A stretch of 64,000 bases of DNA from Noviherbaspirillum saxi (GCF_003591035.1 NZ_QYUO01000001.1:3285628-3349627); one strand, 5' to 3'. Positions 33,974 through 42,836 are shown, counted from the first letter of the stretch. The notes: generated by a model not told the origin, from the letters alone. Translations and numbers: made by a program.

Positions 33974-34675
33974 TCAGGCATCTTCGGGCTTGCGGATCAT
34001 CAGGAAGAAATGGGCTTTGACACCGAACACGCGCTTGTGCCCGACATCATGCGGCGGTGCGCCGGGAAGCATTTCGGCAAAGCGATACAGCGCCGGCGCA
34101 TCAACCAGATTGAGCACCGATTCAGATGACCAGTCGCGATGGCCGGTGTGCGCAAGAATGCCGCGCCACCATGACGCAGGCAGCAAATGCAGCAACGGTA
34201 TCCCGGTATTGAATTCGATGGGATGGCGGCGGTTGGAAGTCGACACGAAAACACCTTTGCGGGCGACGCGGTACAGTTCCTTGATCAGTGCGAGCTGGTG
34301 CACATTGCCGCCGACATGCTCGATCACTTCATTGCAGGCAACCCAGTCAAATGCACGGTCGGAAAACGGCAGGTGCGCTTGCTCCTGCCTGGATATGCGC
34401 ATCGTCTGCCGCTGCGCATCGCCGGTCTGCGGCGGTTCGATCTGGTAAGACAGCATGCGCGCCCGTTCCTTCTGGTCGCTCCAGGAATTCAGGTAGTCGG
34501 GCTTTTCGAACAGGGCGGCGGGCATCATGCCGATATTGAGGGTGGTGTCATTCGGATTGCCTTTCTTGAATTCCATGAAGGCATCGAATATTTTTCGGCG
34601 CTGTGACTCCAGTATCCTGTCAACCACGCCGCTCGCCGGTGCGGCGCTGTATCGCGCATTGATTGCGTTCTTCAT
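33974..34675 (-). CDS. class I SAM-dependent methyltransferase
   Basis: A 233-residue protein with the post-motif-I and motif IV regions of Methyltransf_11-type enzymes (LPFSDRAFDWVACNEVIEHV, then LYRVARKGVFVSTSN). The glycine-rich motif I appears as TLNIGMM, weaker than usual. The ATG at 34675 has a GGGAG site; a longer frame to 34801 is unlikely. The substrate is unknown. Proteins of this kind often act on envelope or sugar substrates, but its neighbours here give no support for that. Confidence 0.8.
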   Translation of the reverse strand: MKNAINARYSAAPASGVVDRILESQRRKIFDAFMEFKKGNPNDTTLNIGMMPAALFEKPDYLNSWSDQKERARMLSYQIEPPQTGDAQRQTMRISRQEQAHLPFSDRAFDWVACNEVIEHVGGNVHQLALIKELYRVARKGVFVSTSNRRHPIEFNTGIPLLHLLPASWWRGILAHTGHRDWSSESVLNLVDAPALYRFAEMLPGAPPHDVGHKRVFGVKAHFFLMIRKPEDA

Positions 34676-34915
34676 CTGATCTCCCGAAATGACAAGCTCG
34701 GTGGCCGTGGCTGCAAGGGTGGCGGCAGGGTGGACGGCTTGCCGGACTTCTCCTTGCCCATTATTCAACACGTCGCCCCTGCGGCGGTTGTGAAAACACA
34801 AGCGTGCATGTGTTCGGTCCGGATCACCGAATTAAATATTTCCATCGGGAACATTGCTTAAGAGAACCGGTCTATCCCGCATTCTTGCGTTACGGGTAGA
34901 GCGGGTTCAGAAATC

Positions 34916-35209
34916 ATGGAACAAGTATTAAGCGTGTTGTACGGCGTATCCGGGTGTGCGGCGACAGTGCTGTATGTTCCGCAAATTCTGCGTTATCACC
35001 GCGACCATAGCGCCCGGCAATCGATATCGCTGCTTACCTGGAGCGGCTGGATCATGGTTACGCTGGTCACCGTGCTTTACGCGTTTTTTGTCGTCAAAAG
35101 TCCATTATTCGCCAGCGTTGCCGCATGCAATGCGATTGCACAGCTGATTGTGCTTGGCTACGGCCTTGCAGCGCGTCAGCGGCAATGGCTTGGCAGCAGC
35201 GGACAATAG
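34916..35209 (+). CDS. SemiSWEET / PQ-loop small transporter
   Basis: A 97-residue protein with three predicted membrane helices and the PQ-loop motif YVPQILRYHRDHSARQSISL, which is the SemiSWEET signature. Two copies form a sugar transporter in other bacteria. The helices are at about residues 4-25, 38-61 and 67-85. There is no neighbouring sugar operon, so the substrate is unknown. It is monocistronic as far as can be seen. Confidence 0.85.
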   Translation: MEQVLSVLYGVSGCAATVLYVPQILRYHRDHSARQSISLLTWSGWIMVTLVTVLYAFFVVKSPLFASVAACNAIAQLIVLGYGLAARQRQWLGSSGQ

Positions 35210-35332
35210 CGGCGCCACCGGTTCAGCTTGATGCCAAGCGGTATGATCCTTCCCGCAGTTTTATAATCGGATTTCAGCCTCCTCAGGCGCAGCCACATCG
35301 CTGCGGCTCCATCCGCAGCGATACACGACGAT

Positions 35333-36139
35333 ATGTATTCGATACGCAGCTTCATCATGGCAGCAATTGCACCGCAGCGGCGACGCAGGCAAATTCAGGC
35401 ATTGATCGCGGCTGCCTCGCTGATGGCCGCATCGGTGTTTGCTGCACCAGCCACCCCATTGATCGATCTGCAAATCGGCGTCGGCCTGACAAAGCCGCCA
35501 TACATCCTCGGCCCAGGCGCCGGCGGCATGGAATATGAAATTGCCGACAAGGCATTGGAAGCGGCCGGCTATCGAATGGTGGCCCAACATCTGCCGCCGG
35601 CGCGCGCGCTTGCGCTGTTACGCGTGCGTCGTCTTGACGGCATGTTGTCGGTCGCGGAAGGCATAGGCGGCGAGAATTATTTTTCCGAGCCTTACCTGCA
35701 TTATCAAAACGCCGCCATTTCACTGCGCAGCCGTGGCATCCGGCTGCGCGGCATGGACGACTTGCGCCTGTATTCGGTCGCCGCTTTCCAGAATGCCAGC
35801 CTGATTCTGGGCGACGAATTCCGCAGCGCGATTGCGCGGCATCCGGACTATAAGGAATATCCGCAGCAGCTGACGCAGAACAAGCTGTTGTTTACCGGGC
35901 GGGTAGATGTGGTGATCGGCGACCGGCTTATTTTCCGCTATCTGAGCCGGCAGCTTGAATCGCCGATCAATGTTCAGCAAGCACTTACCTACCATCCCTT
36001 GTTTCCACCCAGTCCGCGGATGGCAGCATTTCGTGATCCGGTGGTGCGCAATGCATTCAATGCCGGCCTGAAAACCATCAGACATAACGGCACCTACGGC
36101 GCGATTCTCAAGAAATACCAGGATTACATGCAGCCGTGA
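35333..36139 (+). CDS. periplasmic amino-acid-type solute-binding protein (SBP_bac_3)
   Basis: A 268-residue protein with a signal peptide (LIAAASLMAASVFAAPA) and the bacterial extracellular solute-binding domain 3 pattern (GVGLTKPPYI, GMEYEIADKALEAAGYRMVA, LDGMLSVAEG). No permease or ATPase gene lies beside it, so it is an orphan. Such orphans may work with a distant ABC transporter or with a sensor. The ATG at 35333 adds 20 residues before the hydrophobic core; the ATG at 35357 is possible. Confidence 0.82.
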   Translation: MYSIRSFIMAAIAPQRRRRQIQALIAAASLMAASVFAAPATPLIDLQIGVGLTKPPYILGPGAGGMEYEIADKALEAAGYRMVAQHLPPARALALLRVRRLDGMLSVAEGIGGENYFSEPYLHYQNAAISLRSRGIRLRGMDDLRLYSVAAFQNASLILGDEFRSAIARHPDYKEYPQQLTQNKLLFTGRVDVVIGDRLIFRYLSRQLESPINVQQALTYHPLFPPSPRMAAFRDPVVRNAFNAGLKTIRHNGTYGAILKKYQDYMQP

Positions 36140-36188
36140 TCGTACCGCCGTCAGTCAATGACGGCGAGAGCAGTTTGCCGTATCCTCA

Positions 36189-36207
36189 CTCCAGCCGAAG
36201 GCTGGAG
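36189..36207. terminator. possible terminator hairpin between convergent genes
   Basis: CTCCAGCC and GGCTGGAG form an 8-bp stem with a GAA loop between the solute-binding gene and sodC. There is no clear U-run, so terminator function is weakly supported. Confidence 0.4.
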
Positions 36208-36217
36208 CGGTACTCGA

Positions 36218-36757
36218 TCATTGCAGGCTGATGACTCCGCAGGCAACCCGCTTGCCTGCGTTTCCGGTCGGTTGGGTCTTGTAATCGTCGGGGTCGGCGT
36301 GCACGATGAGCGCCTTGCCGACGATGCTGTTGGGCGCACCCCTGGAAAGCGAAAAATCGCTGGCCGCCACCGCCAACTGCAGCACCGCGTTGCCCGCGGC
36401 ATTCGCATTCAGATTACCTAGATCCCCGGCGTGATGGTCTGCATGGGCAGGATCGCCGTGGGATTTGGTGGAAGGATTGAAATGCCCGCCGGCACTCATC
36501 GCATCCGGCGCGCTGCAATCGCCCTTTTCATGGACATGGAAGCCATGCAGGCCGGGGGTCAGCCCGTCGATCCGCGCATCGACGAGTATCTTGTCGCCCT
36601 TTTGCATGAAACTGACTGCACCGTTGGCTTGGTTGCCTTCGGTCGGCTTCAACTGGGTCACCGCGATCGGGGTAGGCGCCTGGCTGGCCTGGTTTGCCGT
36701 GCCGGCGCAGCCGGAAAGAATAACGCTGCCAAGCAGCACGCTGGATAGGATGCGCAT
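36218..36757 (-). CDS. sodC: superoxide dismutase [Cu-Zn], lipoprotein
   Basis: A 179-residue periplasmic enzyme that converts superoxide to O2 and H2O2. The signal MRILSSVLLGSVILSGCAGT has a lipobox cysteine, so it is membrane-anchored. Metal ligands are visible in GFHVHEKGDC (copper histidines), GGHFNP, HADHHAGDLGN (zinc site) and IVHADPDDY; the active-site Arg and disulfide Cys are in GKRVACGVI. The length fits the family. The gene stands alone and is convergent with the solute-binding gene. Confidence 0.95.
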   Translation of the reverse strand: MRILSSVLLGSVILSGCAGTANQASQAPTPIAVTQLKPTEGNQANGAVSFMQKGDKILVDARIDGLTPGLHGFHVHEKGDCSAPDAMSAGGHFNPSTKSHGDPAHADHHAGDLGNLNANAAGNAVLQLAVAASDFSLSRGAPNSIVGKALIVHADPDDYKTQPTGNAGKRVACGVISLQ

Positions 36758-36934
36758 AGAAAACTCCTTTTGTTAAATTTTTTTTATAAAAGCAATGAAA
36801 TGATACCCCGTGCAAGATAATCGCACGCAATTGCGCCTTTATCCGTACGCAGGGCCGGCCGCTTGATCTTGCTCAGTCGGATCGCACGGGTAAAATCGAG
36901 CGCGATATTCCCTAACAATTATTCAGGAGGATGC

Positions 36935-37519
36935 TTGAATAAACGCAAATTCATCGCAGCCGCGCTGGCCACCGGTGCGGCATTGCCTGCCAGTGTCATG
37001 GCCACGCCTGCCAATACCAGGCGGCAGACACCGACACTGTTGACGGTGACCGGCGCGATCGGCGCCGGCAATCGCGGTCCGCTCGATCCAGCGCTTGACC
37101 AGATGATGAAGAAGCAAGGCGTGAAGTTCGACAAGGCGCATGGCTTCGACTTTGCCGCATTGACCGCACTGCCTTCAGTCGCCATCCGCCCGACGCTGGA
37201 ATACGATGCCAAGCCGCACGCATTGCGCGGTCCCCTGCTGCTGGATGTCGTCAAGGCTGCCGGCGCCGCTCCGCGCGACGATGCGCAACTGCTGTTGCGC
37301 GCAATCGATGGCTATGCAGTGGCAGTCACCGTGGCGGAATTGAAGAAGCACCGTTTCATCGTGGCGACGCACATGGATGAGCATCCGATGCCGCTGGGCG
37401 GTGTCGGACCGCTATGGGCCGTCTATGATGCGGACCGCTTTCCGGACATGGCTGCGCGCCCGCTCAACGAGCGTTTCGGATCATGCCCTTGGGGCCTGTA
37501 CCACATTGAAGTGCAATAG
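36935..37519 (+). CDS. small exported protein resembling the oxidoreductase molybdopterin (sulfite-oxidase-like) fold
   Basis: A 194-residue protein with signal peptide NKRKFIAAALATGAALPASV. The body resembles the molybdopterin-binding domain of sulfite-oxidase-like proteins (LTVTGAIG, HALRGPLLLDVVKAAGAAPR, GYAVAVTVAELKKH, PLWAVYDAD, NERFGSCPWGLYHIEVQ). The only cysteine is in SCPWG near the C-terminus, so the usual metal-ligating Cys may be absent. I place the start at TTG 36935, which follows a perfect AGGAGG four bases away; no suitable ATG exists. The function is unknown. Confidence 0.7.
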   Translation: MNKRKFIAAALATGAALPASVMATPANTRRQTPTLLTVTGAIGAGNRGPLDPALDQMMKKQGVKFDKAHGFDFAALTALPSVAIRPTLEYDAKPHALRGPLLLDVVKAAGAAPRDDAQLLLRAIDGYAVAVTVAELKKHRFIVATHMDEHPMPLGGVGPLWAVYDADRFPDMAARPLNERFGSCPWGLYHIEVQ

Positions 37520-37659
37520 TTGAGCTGTAATCCCGCTGCGCTCTAAGGTTTCAGCACGGGCGAATTCCCGGCGCGCTTGATGCGGGGAAGGCAGGATGGG
37601 TGGAACCACAGAGCACCGGCGCCGTGCCGGTAGCGGTACGAAGGGCCTGGAAGTAAACT

Positions 37660-38217
37660 TCAGGGATTGTCCTGCCGTTCGCCCTTTTCGCGTCCGAGAG
37701 TAGAGACCTGTTCGAAGGTTTCCCAATCCAGTTCGGTGACTTCAGGCTTGGGAATGTGGCGGTAGTGTTCAAGACCCTCGTTGATGTACTCGTCCGAGGT
37801 TTCATCCGGCTTGGCGGCATCGCTGCCGGCTTCGGCCGGCATGTCGCCCGGCTGGGCCGGCGCGGCTTCCTTGATCGGGAAGCGCCAGTAGACTTTTTCC
37901 AGTTGCAGACTGCAATTCTTGCGCACATGTTCGCGCAGCGTCATTTCGATGATGTGCGAGAGCCGGAAACGCTTCATCGGTTCGGACTCGACGATGGCGG
38001 TAAACGCCTTGCGGCCGGCCAGACGGGTGCTGTCGCAGGCAACCTGCACGCCGCTGCGCCGGAAGTAATCGATGATGGTTGCGTTGATTGCGGCGATATC
38101 GCGTTGCGCACGGCGTGCCTTGGCCTTGACGGTGATACTGAAGGCGATGATGCCGATGACAAGCGCAGCGAGCAGCACAAGCAGTGTCAATGTAATTACA
38201 TCAGCATTAAATGGCAT
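37660..38217 (-). CDS. conserved membrane-anchored protein of unknown function
   Basis: A 185-residue protein with one N-terminal membrane helix (VITLTLLVLLAALVIGIIAF) followed by a basic segment and a soluble part ending in an acidic, low-complexity tail (AKPDETSDEYINEGLEHYRH). I recognise no domain. The gene is single, with no neighbouring genes on the same strand within 200 bp. Confidence 0.7.
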   Translation of the reverse strand: MPFNADVITLTLLVLLAALVIGIIAFSITVKAKARRAQRDIAAINATIIDYFRRSGVQVACDSTRLAGRKAFTAIVESEPMKRFRLSHIIEMTLREHVRKNCSLQLEKVYWRFPIKEAAPAQPGDMPAEAGSDAAKPDETSDEYINEGLEHYRHIPKPEVTELDWETFEQVSTLGREKGERQDNP

Positions 38218-38437
38218 TCTTGTTCGACCTCACTGGCAGTGGCGTTGTTCGCATACTTGTATGCTGCATCGATTTGATCGCTTGTTCTGCTTGTTCTATT
38301 TCCTCGATGCGCAGATACGCCGTCGGATCATATCATCGCCTGCAGGCGATTGAATTGAATTGATGCAATACGGGCCAACGATAGGATTTGCCTGTAGGAC
38401 TGAATCCGACATCGACCCGTCATGATCGGCTCTTCAG

Positions 38438-38740
38438 TCAGGCCGACTTTGCCAGCAAGCTGAAATGTTCGACCACGGGCGGCGCGGCAAAGTACGGACC
38501 GACGATCGCGCGCCATTCCTGGAACGCCGCCGATTCGCGGAAATCGACGGTATGGTTTTCCAGCGTGTCCCAGAAAATCGTCAGGATATAGCGTTCCGGC
38601 GATTCAATACCCTTGTTGACTTTATAACCCTGAAATCCCTTTGCCTTGGAAATCACTTGCTCAAGGCCGCGCTGAATGGCAGCGTCGAATTCGGTTTGTT
38701 TGCCGGCTTGAATGCGGATATCCGCGAGTTCGAGAATCAT
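38438..38740 (-). CDS. antibiotic biosynthesis monooxygenase (ABM) fold protein
   Basis: A 100-residue dimeric ferredoxin-like-fold protein (MILELADIRIQAGKQTEFDA, ERYILTIFWDTLENHTVDFR). The ABM family includes quinol monooxygenases and haem-degrading enzymes, but many members have no known role. The ATG at 38740 has an AAGGA site; a longer frame to 38812 is not family-like. It is a single gene. Confidence 0.82.
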   Translation of the reverse strand: MILELADIRIQAGKQTEFDAAIQRGLEQVISKAKGFQGYKVNKGIESPERYILTIFWDTLENHTVDFRESAAFQEWRAIVGPYFAAPPVVEHFSLLAKSA

Positions 38741-38921
38741 GTTATTCCTTTGTGCAGTTGCGTGATCCTCGATTATTGCATCTTCCGCAGTGGAAATTGC
38801 AGCAAACCACATAGCGGCACGGAAAGCCGATGCTTGCTAACCGGCCGCCGACGCACGGGAGGGGCCGGAATGCCACTACTGACTACTGTAAACATGCAAG
38901 CTATACCTACCGTCCGGGAAG

Positions 38922-39524
38922 CTAGAACGAAGAACCCTTTTCCTGCAGAAAGGCGATTTCTTCCGGCGTCGAGTCGCGGCCGAGTATGTGGTTACGGTGT
39001 GGAAAGCGCCCGAAACGCCGGATGACTTCGCGATGGCGAATAGCAAAGCCATAGAAGCCATCGAACGCCGTCCGATGCAAGGGCAGGGCCTTTGCTGCGA
39101 GTTCGCTGAACAGGCTGACCGCGAGATCCTGGTCTGCCAGCGATTCGGAATGCTCAAGCGGCAGGTAAAAGAAAACGCGTTCTATCGGCCTGAGCGTTGC
39201 ATGCATACCCTGGTGCAAGCCCTGCTTGCACCAGTCGCGCGCCAGCTCATCGAAGGCAAATGATTGTGGCGTGTCCCGATACATATTCCGGGGAAACTGG
39301 TCGGTCAGCAGGATCAGTGCCAGCAGTCCGGCCGATGTGTCGGCCCAATCGTCGAGCGCATGTGCAGCGGCATCGCGGGTCGCGCCAGCGAAGCGTTCAC
39401 GCATGTCGGCATCGAGCGCCGTGTTTTTCGACCACCATAGTGCCGCCTGACGGTCGGCGACCGCCCTGTCATCCTGTTCGCTACCGAACCAGAAATCGAT
39501 AATCGTTACAGCATTAATGTCCAC
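38922..39524 (-). CDS. DUF924 family protein
   Basis: A 200-residue helical protein with the family opening IIDFWFGSEQDD and conserved ILLTDQFPRNMYRDTPQSFA, ERVFFYLPLEHSES and GRFPHRNHILGR. Its function is unknown. I propose a GTG start at 39524, preceded by AGAGAGACCTAC, because no ATG is available near the conserved N-terminus; a longer frame reaches 39563. It lies 36 bp downstream of the ethylene-receptor-like kinase on the same strand and may be co-transcribed. Confidence 0.85.
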   Translation of the reverse strand: MDINAVTIIDFWFGSEQDDRAVADRQAALWWSKNTALDADMRERFAGATRDAAAHALDDWADTSAGLLALILLTDQFPRNMYRDTPQSFAFDELARDWCKQGLHQGMHATLRPIERVFFYLPLEHSESLADQDLAVSLFSELAAKALPLHRTAFDGFYGFAIRHREVIRRFGRFPHRNHILGRDSTPEEIAFLQEKGSSF

Positions 39525-39559
39525 GTAGGTCTCTCTTGTTGAATGACATGCAATCCGGC

Positions 39560-40717
39560 TCATACGCCGACCGGAGCCGCCGCGGTCTGCGTATGACGCT
39601 CGGCCGACACGTCATCGGCGAGCGGAATCGTGATCTGCAATACCGTGCCATGCCCGGGCGTGCTTTCGATATGCAGTTCGCCGCCCAGGATCGTGATGCG
39701 CTCCTCGATGCCGACCAAGCCGTAGCGGTGCGCCTTGCGCCGGTCTCCGGGATACATGCCCACGCCATTGTCCTTGATCGCCAGGGTCAGCAAGCGCGGG
39801 TCAATGCGCATTTCAACGCGCACATAGGTGGCGCGCGCGTGGCGGCCTATATTGTTGAGCGATTCCTGCAAGATGCGGAAAGCAGCAGTTGCATGGGCAT
39901 CCGGTACGGATTGCCCATGGTCAGTCAGGAACAGCTCGCACAGAATCGCGTTGCGTGCCTCGAATTGCCTGACCTGCCATTCGACCGCCGCCGGCAAGCC
40001 AAGGTCGAGTACCGACGGCCGCAGATTGTTCATGATGGTGCGAATCGATTTCATCGTGGTATCGATGTATTCCAGCGCGGTCGCGGCGCGGCGCTGCAGA
40101 ACCGGATGTCGTTCGCTTGCCCGTTCATGCAGGCTGGCCACATCGAGCCGCAATGCAAGCAGGTTTTGGCCAAGCTCGTCATGGATTTCGCGGGCGATCC
40201 GCTTGCGTTCGTCTTCCCGTATACGCTCCTGATAGGCGGCCAGCTCGCGCAAGGTGGCCTGCGATTCGCGGGCTGCGGTCTCGGCTTTCTTGCGCTCGTC
40301 GATTTCATGTTCAAGCTGGTTGATCACTTCCTGCAACTGTCGATTCGCCGGCAATAGCACCGCCTTCGGTATCACCGGCCACAGCAGCGCGGCGGCCGCC
40401 ATCGCGACAAGGGCGGCCGCCGCATTCAGCACGGTAACGAGCATTTGATCAGGGTGCCAGAACGTCCAGACGGAAGCGATATGGGTGGTACCGGACAAGA
40501 AGATGAACGCCGCGAACATTCCGAACATCCAGCGGAATGGCGTGTACCGCCGCTTGTGCATGAAATACAGCAAGGCGAATGAAATGATGTAGTAGGCGAT
40601 GCCGATCGCGGCGTCTGAAAACATGGAAATCCAAAGCCATTTCCCGCTCCACGACAAACAAGCATCCGGCGGCTGCCCGCCACTGGCGCAAAACCCTTGG
40701 GCTAACACATTCAACAC
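39560..40717 (-). CDS. histidine kinase with ethylene-receptor-like membrane domain (copper ligand Cys replaced by Ser)
   Basis: A 385-residue orphan kinase. The N-terminal 110 residues have three membrane helices that resemble plant ETR1: SDAAIGIAYYIISFALLYF, FRWMFGMFAAFIFLSGTTHI, and LNAAAALVAMAAAALLWPVI. Asp35, Tyr42 and His79 correspond to ETR1 D25, Y32 and H69, but Ser75 stands where ETR1 Cys65 ligates copper. A coiled coil leads to HisKA_3 (REIHDELGQNLLALRLDVAS) and HATPase (DNGVGM, GLVGIEERITILGG) domains. The start is GTG at 40717 behind GGGGGAGGAG. No response regulator is adjacent. Confidence 0.85.
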   Translation of the reverse strand: MLNVLAQGFCASGGQPPDACLSWSGKWLWISMFSDAAIGIAYYIISFALLYFMHKRRYTPFRWMFGMFAAFIFLSGTTHIASVWTFWHPDQMLVTVLNAAAALVAMAAAALLWPVIPKAVLLPANRQLQEVINQLEHEIDERKKAETAARESQATLRELAAYQERIREDERKRIAREIHDELGQNLLALRLDVASLHERASERHPVLQRRAATALEYIDTTMKSIRTIMNNLRPSVLDLGLPAAVEWQVRQFEARNAILCELFLTDHGQSVPDAHATAAFRILQESLNNIGRHARATYVRVEMRIDPRLLTLAIKDNGVGMYPGDRRKAHRYGLVGIEERITILGGELHIESTPGHGTVLQITIPLADDVSAERHTQTAAAPVGV

Positions 40718-40808
40718 GCTGCTCCTCCCCCGTCTAGATCACTGTGTTACGCGAGCCGATGTCCTTATCGCTTACATGATGCCTTAAACCCGGTGCGCAT
40801 GTCTATTT

Positions 40809-40827
40809 ATCAACAAAACTTGTTGAT
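40809..40827. promoter_or_regulatory. 8-bp inverted repeat upstream of the ethylene-receptor-like kinase
   Basis: ATCAACAA-AAC-TTGTTGAT lies about 92 bp upstream of the kinase start. It could be an operator in the kinase promoter region; no U-run follows. Confidence 0.3.
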
Positions 40828-40866
40828 GCCGCTTGGCAATATGAAACGCCAAAAAGCGCGCCCAAT

Positions 40867-40895
40867 AAAAAAGCGGCGCCGAAGCGCCGCTTTTT
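40867..40895. terminator. bidirectional rho-independent terminator
   Basis: AAAAAGCGGCG and CGCCGCTTTTT form an 11-bp stem with a 6-base loop, and both strands end in T-runs. It lies 49 bp past the stop of the LivK-type gene (which reads leftward). Confidence 0.9.
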
Positions 40896-40943
40896 CCTGA
40901 ACTCATTTTTAGCCCATCAGGATGGCTGCTTGTCCCGTTGCGA

Positions 40944-42068
40944 TCAATAGCTCGTCACGGCAACCGGTTGCTGGTTCTTGAACGTGAAAATGGTCACCGG
41001 CGACTGCTTCATGTTGCCCTTTTCGTCGAATGCATAAGTGCCGGCAACACCCTTGTACGAGCCCTTCTGCAACTCGGCGTTGACCTTGGCGGCATCAACC
41101 GAGTTGGCCTTTTTCATCGCATCGGCATACATCATCATGCCGTCATAGAACGATGCCGCATACACTTCCGGCTCCTGGTTGAAGCGCTTTTTATACTTGC
41201 CCTTGAATTCAGGACCGCTCGCGGCCTTGTCCAGAATGGCGCCGCCTTGCGCGCAGAGCACGTTTTCACCGACCGCGTCGCCACCCAGACGACCCATTTC
41301 CGCCGCGCAGATGGTGTCGCCGCCCAGCAGTTTGGCATTGACGCCGAGCTGTTTCATCTGGCGCGCCATTGGGCCGCCCTGCGGTGCATAACCGCCGAGG
41401 AAAATCGCCTCGACCTTTTTCGCTTTCAGGTTGGTCAGGATCGCGGTAAAGTCCGACGCCTTGTCATTGGTGAATTCATGGCCGAGCACATTCATGCCCG
41501 ACGCCTTTGCCTGCTTCTTGAATTCTTCGGCGACGCCCTGGCCGTAGGCGGTGCGGTCATCGATGACGGCAACGTTCTTCAGCTTCAATTCCTTGGCTGC
41601 ATACAGCGCCATCTTGGAGCCCAGCTGCGAATCGCTGGCATTGATACGGTACAGGCTCTTGTAACCCTGCTCGGTGATCTTCGGGTTGGAACCGACGGTC
41701 GCCATGATCACGCCGGCATCGTTGTAGACGCGCGAAGCGGGAATCGCCACACCGGAGTTATACGGGCCGACGACGAATTTGACGCCGCTGTCGATCAGCT
41801 TCTGCGCCACGTTGACGCCGGCTTTCGGATCGGCCTGATCGTCTTCGCTCAAGAGTTCGAACTTGAGCTTCTTGCCGCCGACGGTGATCGGCTTGGCGTT
41901 CAATTCTTCGATGGCGAGACGAACGCCGTTTTCATTGTCCTTGCCGGCAAACGATTGCGCGCCGGAGAGCGGGCCGCTATGGCCGATCTTCACGACGGTT
42001 TCTTGTGCGTATGCCATGCCGACCAGGCCAGCCAGGGCGAGGCCGCCGATAATCTTGTTCAGGTACAT
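40944..42068 (-). CDS. LivK-type branched-chain amino-acid ABC transporter substrate-binding protein
   Basis: A 374-residue periplasmic binding protein with signal peptide (IIGGLALAGLVGMAYAQ) and the Leu/Ile/Val family start VVKIGHSGPLSGAQSFAGKD, NGVRLAIEELNAK and ENVLCAQGGAI. It captures branched-chain amino acids or related ligands. The permease (LivHM) and ATPase (LivGF) genes are not in the window, so it is an orphan or served from elsewhere. The ATG at 42068 is preceded by AGGAATCAAT. A terminator follows. Confidence 0.92.
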   Translation of the reverse strand: MYLNKIIGGLALAGLVGMAYAQETVVKIGHSGPLSGAQSFAGKDNENGVRLAIEELNAKPITVGGKKLKFELLSEDDQADPKAGVNVAQKLIDSGVKFVVGPYNSGVAIPASRVYNDAGVIMATVGSNPKITEQGYKSLYRINASDSQLGSKMALYAAKELKLKNVAVIDDRTAYGQGVAEEFKKQAKASGMNVLGHEFTNDKASDFTAILTNLKAKKVEAIFLGGYAPQGGPMARQMKQLGVNAKLLGGDTICAAEMGRLGGDAVGENVLCAQGGAILDKAASGPEFKGKYKKRFNQEPEVYAASFYDGMMMYADAMKKANSVDAAKVNAELQKGSYKGVAGTYAFDEKGNMKQSPVTIFTFKNQQPVAVTSY

Positions 42069-42292
42069 ATTGATTCCTAGTTTAAGTATCCCCAAGGCAC
42101 TTCCGATCATGTCGGCAGGGCCAGCGTTATGAACGGGTTAAGTTCTGGATGGGATTATGAGCAAGGTAGAAGCAAATTATCTTGCGTTCTTTTCACGGAA
42201 AATCGCCCTTTGTAGCGATTTATTTCCCTGACCATGACAATTTCAAATTAAATTCGGCTTGCGGTGAAAGCTGCCGCAAAGACACGCTTGGC

Positions 42293-42467
42293 TAGAGCCC
42301 TTTCGTCCTGAGTGGACCAGGCAAGGCCGAGGCGATTTGGTTGCGGAACAAGGCGCGGCGACGCGACATGGCGAGCCATGGCAAGGAAGCCTCGGCGGCC
42401 CCTCGCAACGCCGTGCCGCAAGCAAATCGTCCGGGATTGACGGTACAGTCAGGACGAAAGGGCTCTA
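42293..42467. repeat. 175-bp imperfect palindrome, MITE-like or structured RNA element
   Basis: Two perfect 19-bp inverted ends, TAGAGCCCTTTCGTCCTGA (42293-42311) and TCAGGACGAAAGGGCTCTA (42449-42467), flank an interior that is itself largely self-complementary (CGATTTGGTTGCGG against CCGCAAGCAAATCG). A small hairpin, ATGGC-GA-GCCAT, lies inside. The outermost bases are TA on both ends, as in TA target-site insertions of IS630/Tc1-type elements. There is no open reading frame. It may be a MITE or an RNA-forming repeat; copies elsewhere in the genome would decide. Confidence 0.6.
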
Positions 42468-42494
42468 AACATAGACTTCAATTGCATCGATTGC

Positions 42495-42836
42495 ATGAAC
42501 ATCAACAATCTATATCACGGCTTGCCCTCAGCCTTGCCCGCTGAAATGATCGAAACGCTGGCCGGCAACAACCATGTCCGCATCGAACGCATCGTATCGC
42601 GCGGCCACTGTTCTCCGCCCGGATTCTGGTATGAGCAAGCCGAAAATGAATGGGTCATCGTGCTCAAGGGCCAGGCGCGGCTGCGTTTCGAGCGCGGCGA
42701 CCGGGTGCTGCTGCTGAACGCGGGCGATCACGTCGACATTCCGGCCGGAGAACGTCACCGGGTCGACTGGACCATCGATGACGGCACGGACACGGTCTGG
42801 CTGGCGGTGTTTTATCCGGAGCCACCGCAGCAATAG
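42495..42836 (+). CDS. cupin-domain protein
   Basis: A 113-residue single cupin with the two conserved strands WVIVLKGQARLRFERGD and GDHVDIPAGERHRVDW, which carry the metal-ligand pattern. The metal and reaction are unknown. The ATG at 42495 lies 28 bp after the palindromic element at 42293-42467, which may therefore form part of its 5' untranslated region. It is followed closely by the potassium-channel gene. Confidence 0.85.
   Translation: MNINNLYHGLPSALPAEMIETLAGNNHVRIERIVSRGHCSPPGFWYEQAENEWVIVLKGQARLRFERGDRVLLLNAGDHVDIPAGERHRVDWTIDDGTDTVWLAVFYPEPPQQ

Noticed and set aside
39560..40717. A functional ethylene receptor
   Set aside because: The position that holds the copper-binding Cys in ETR1 is Ser here, so ethylene binding is not supported even though the fold is similar.
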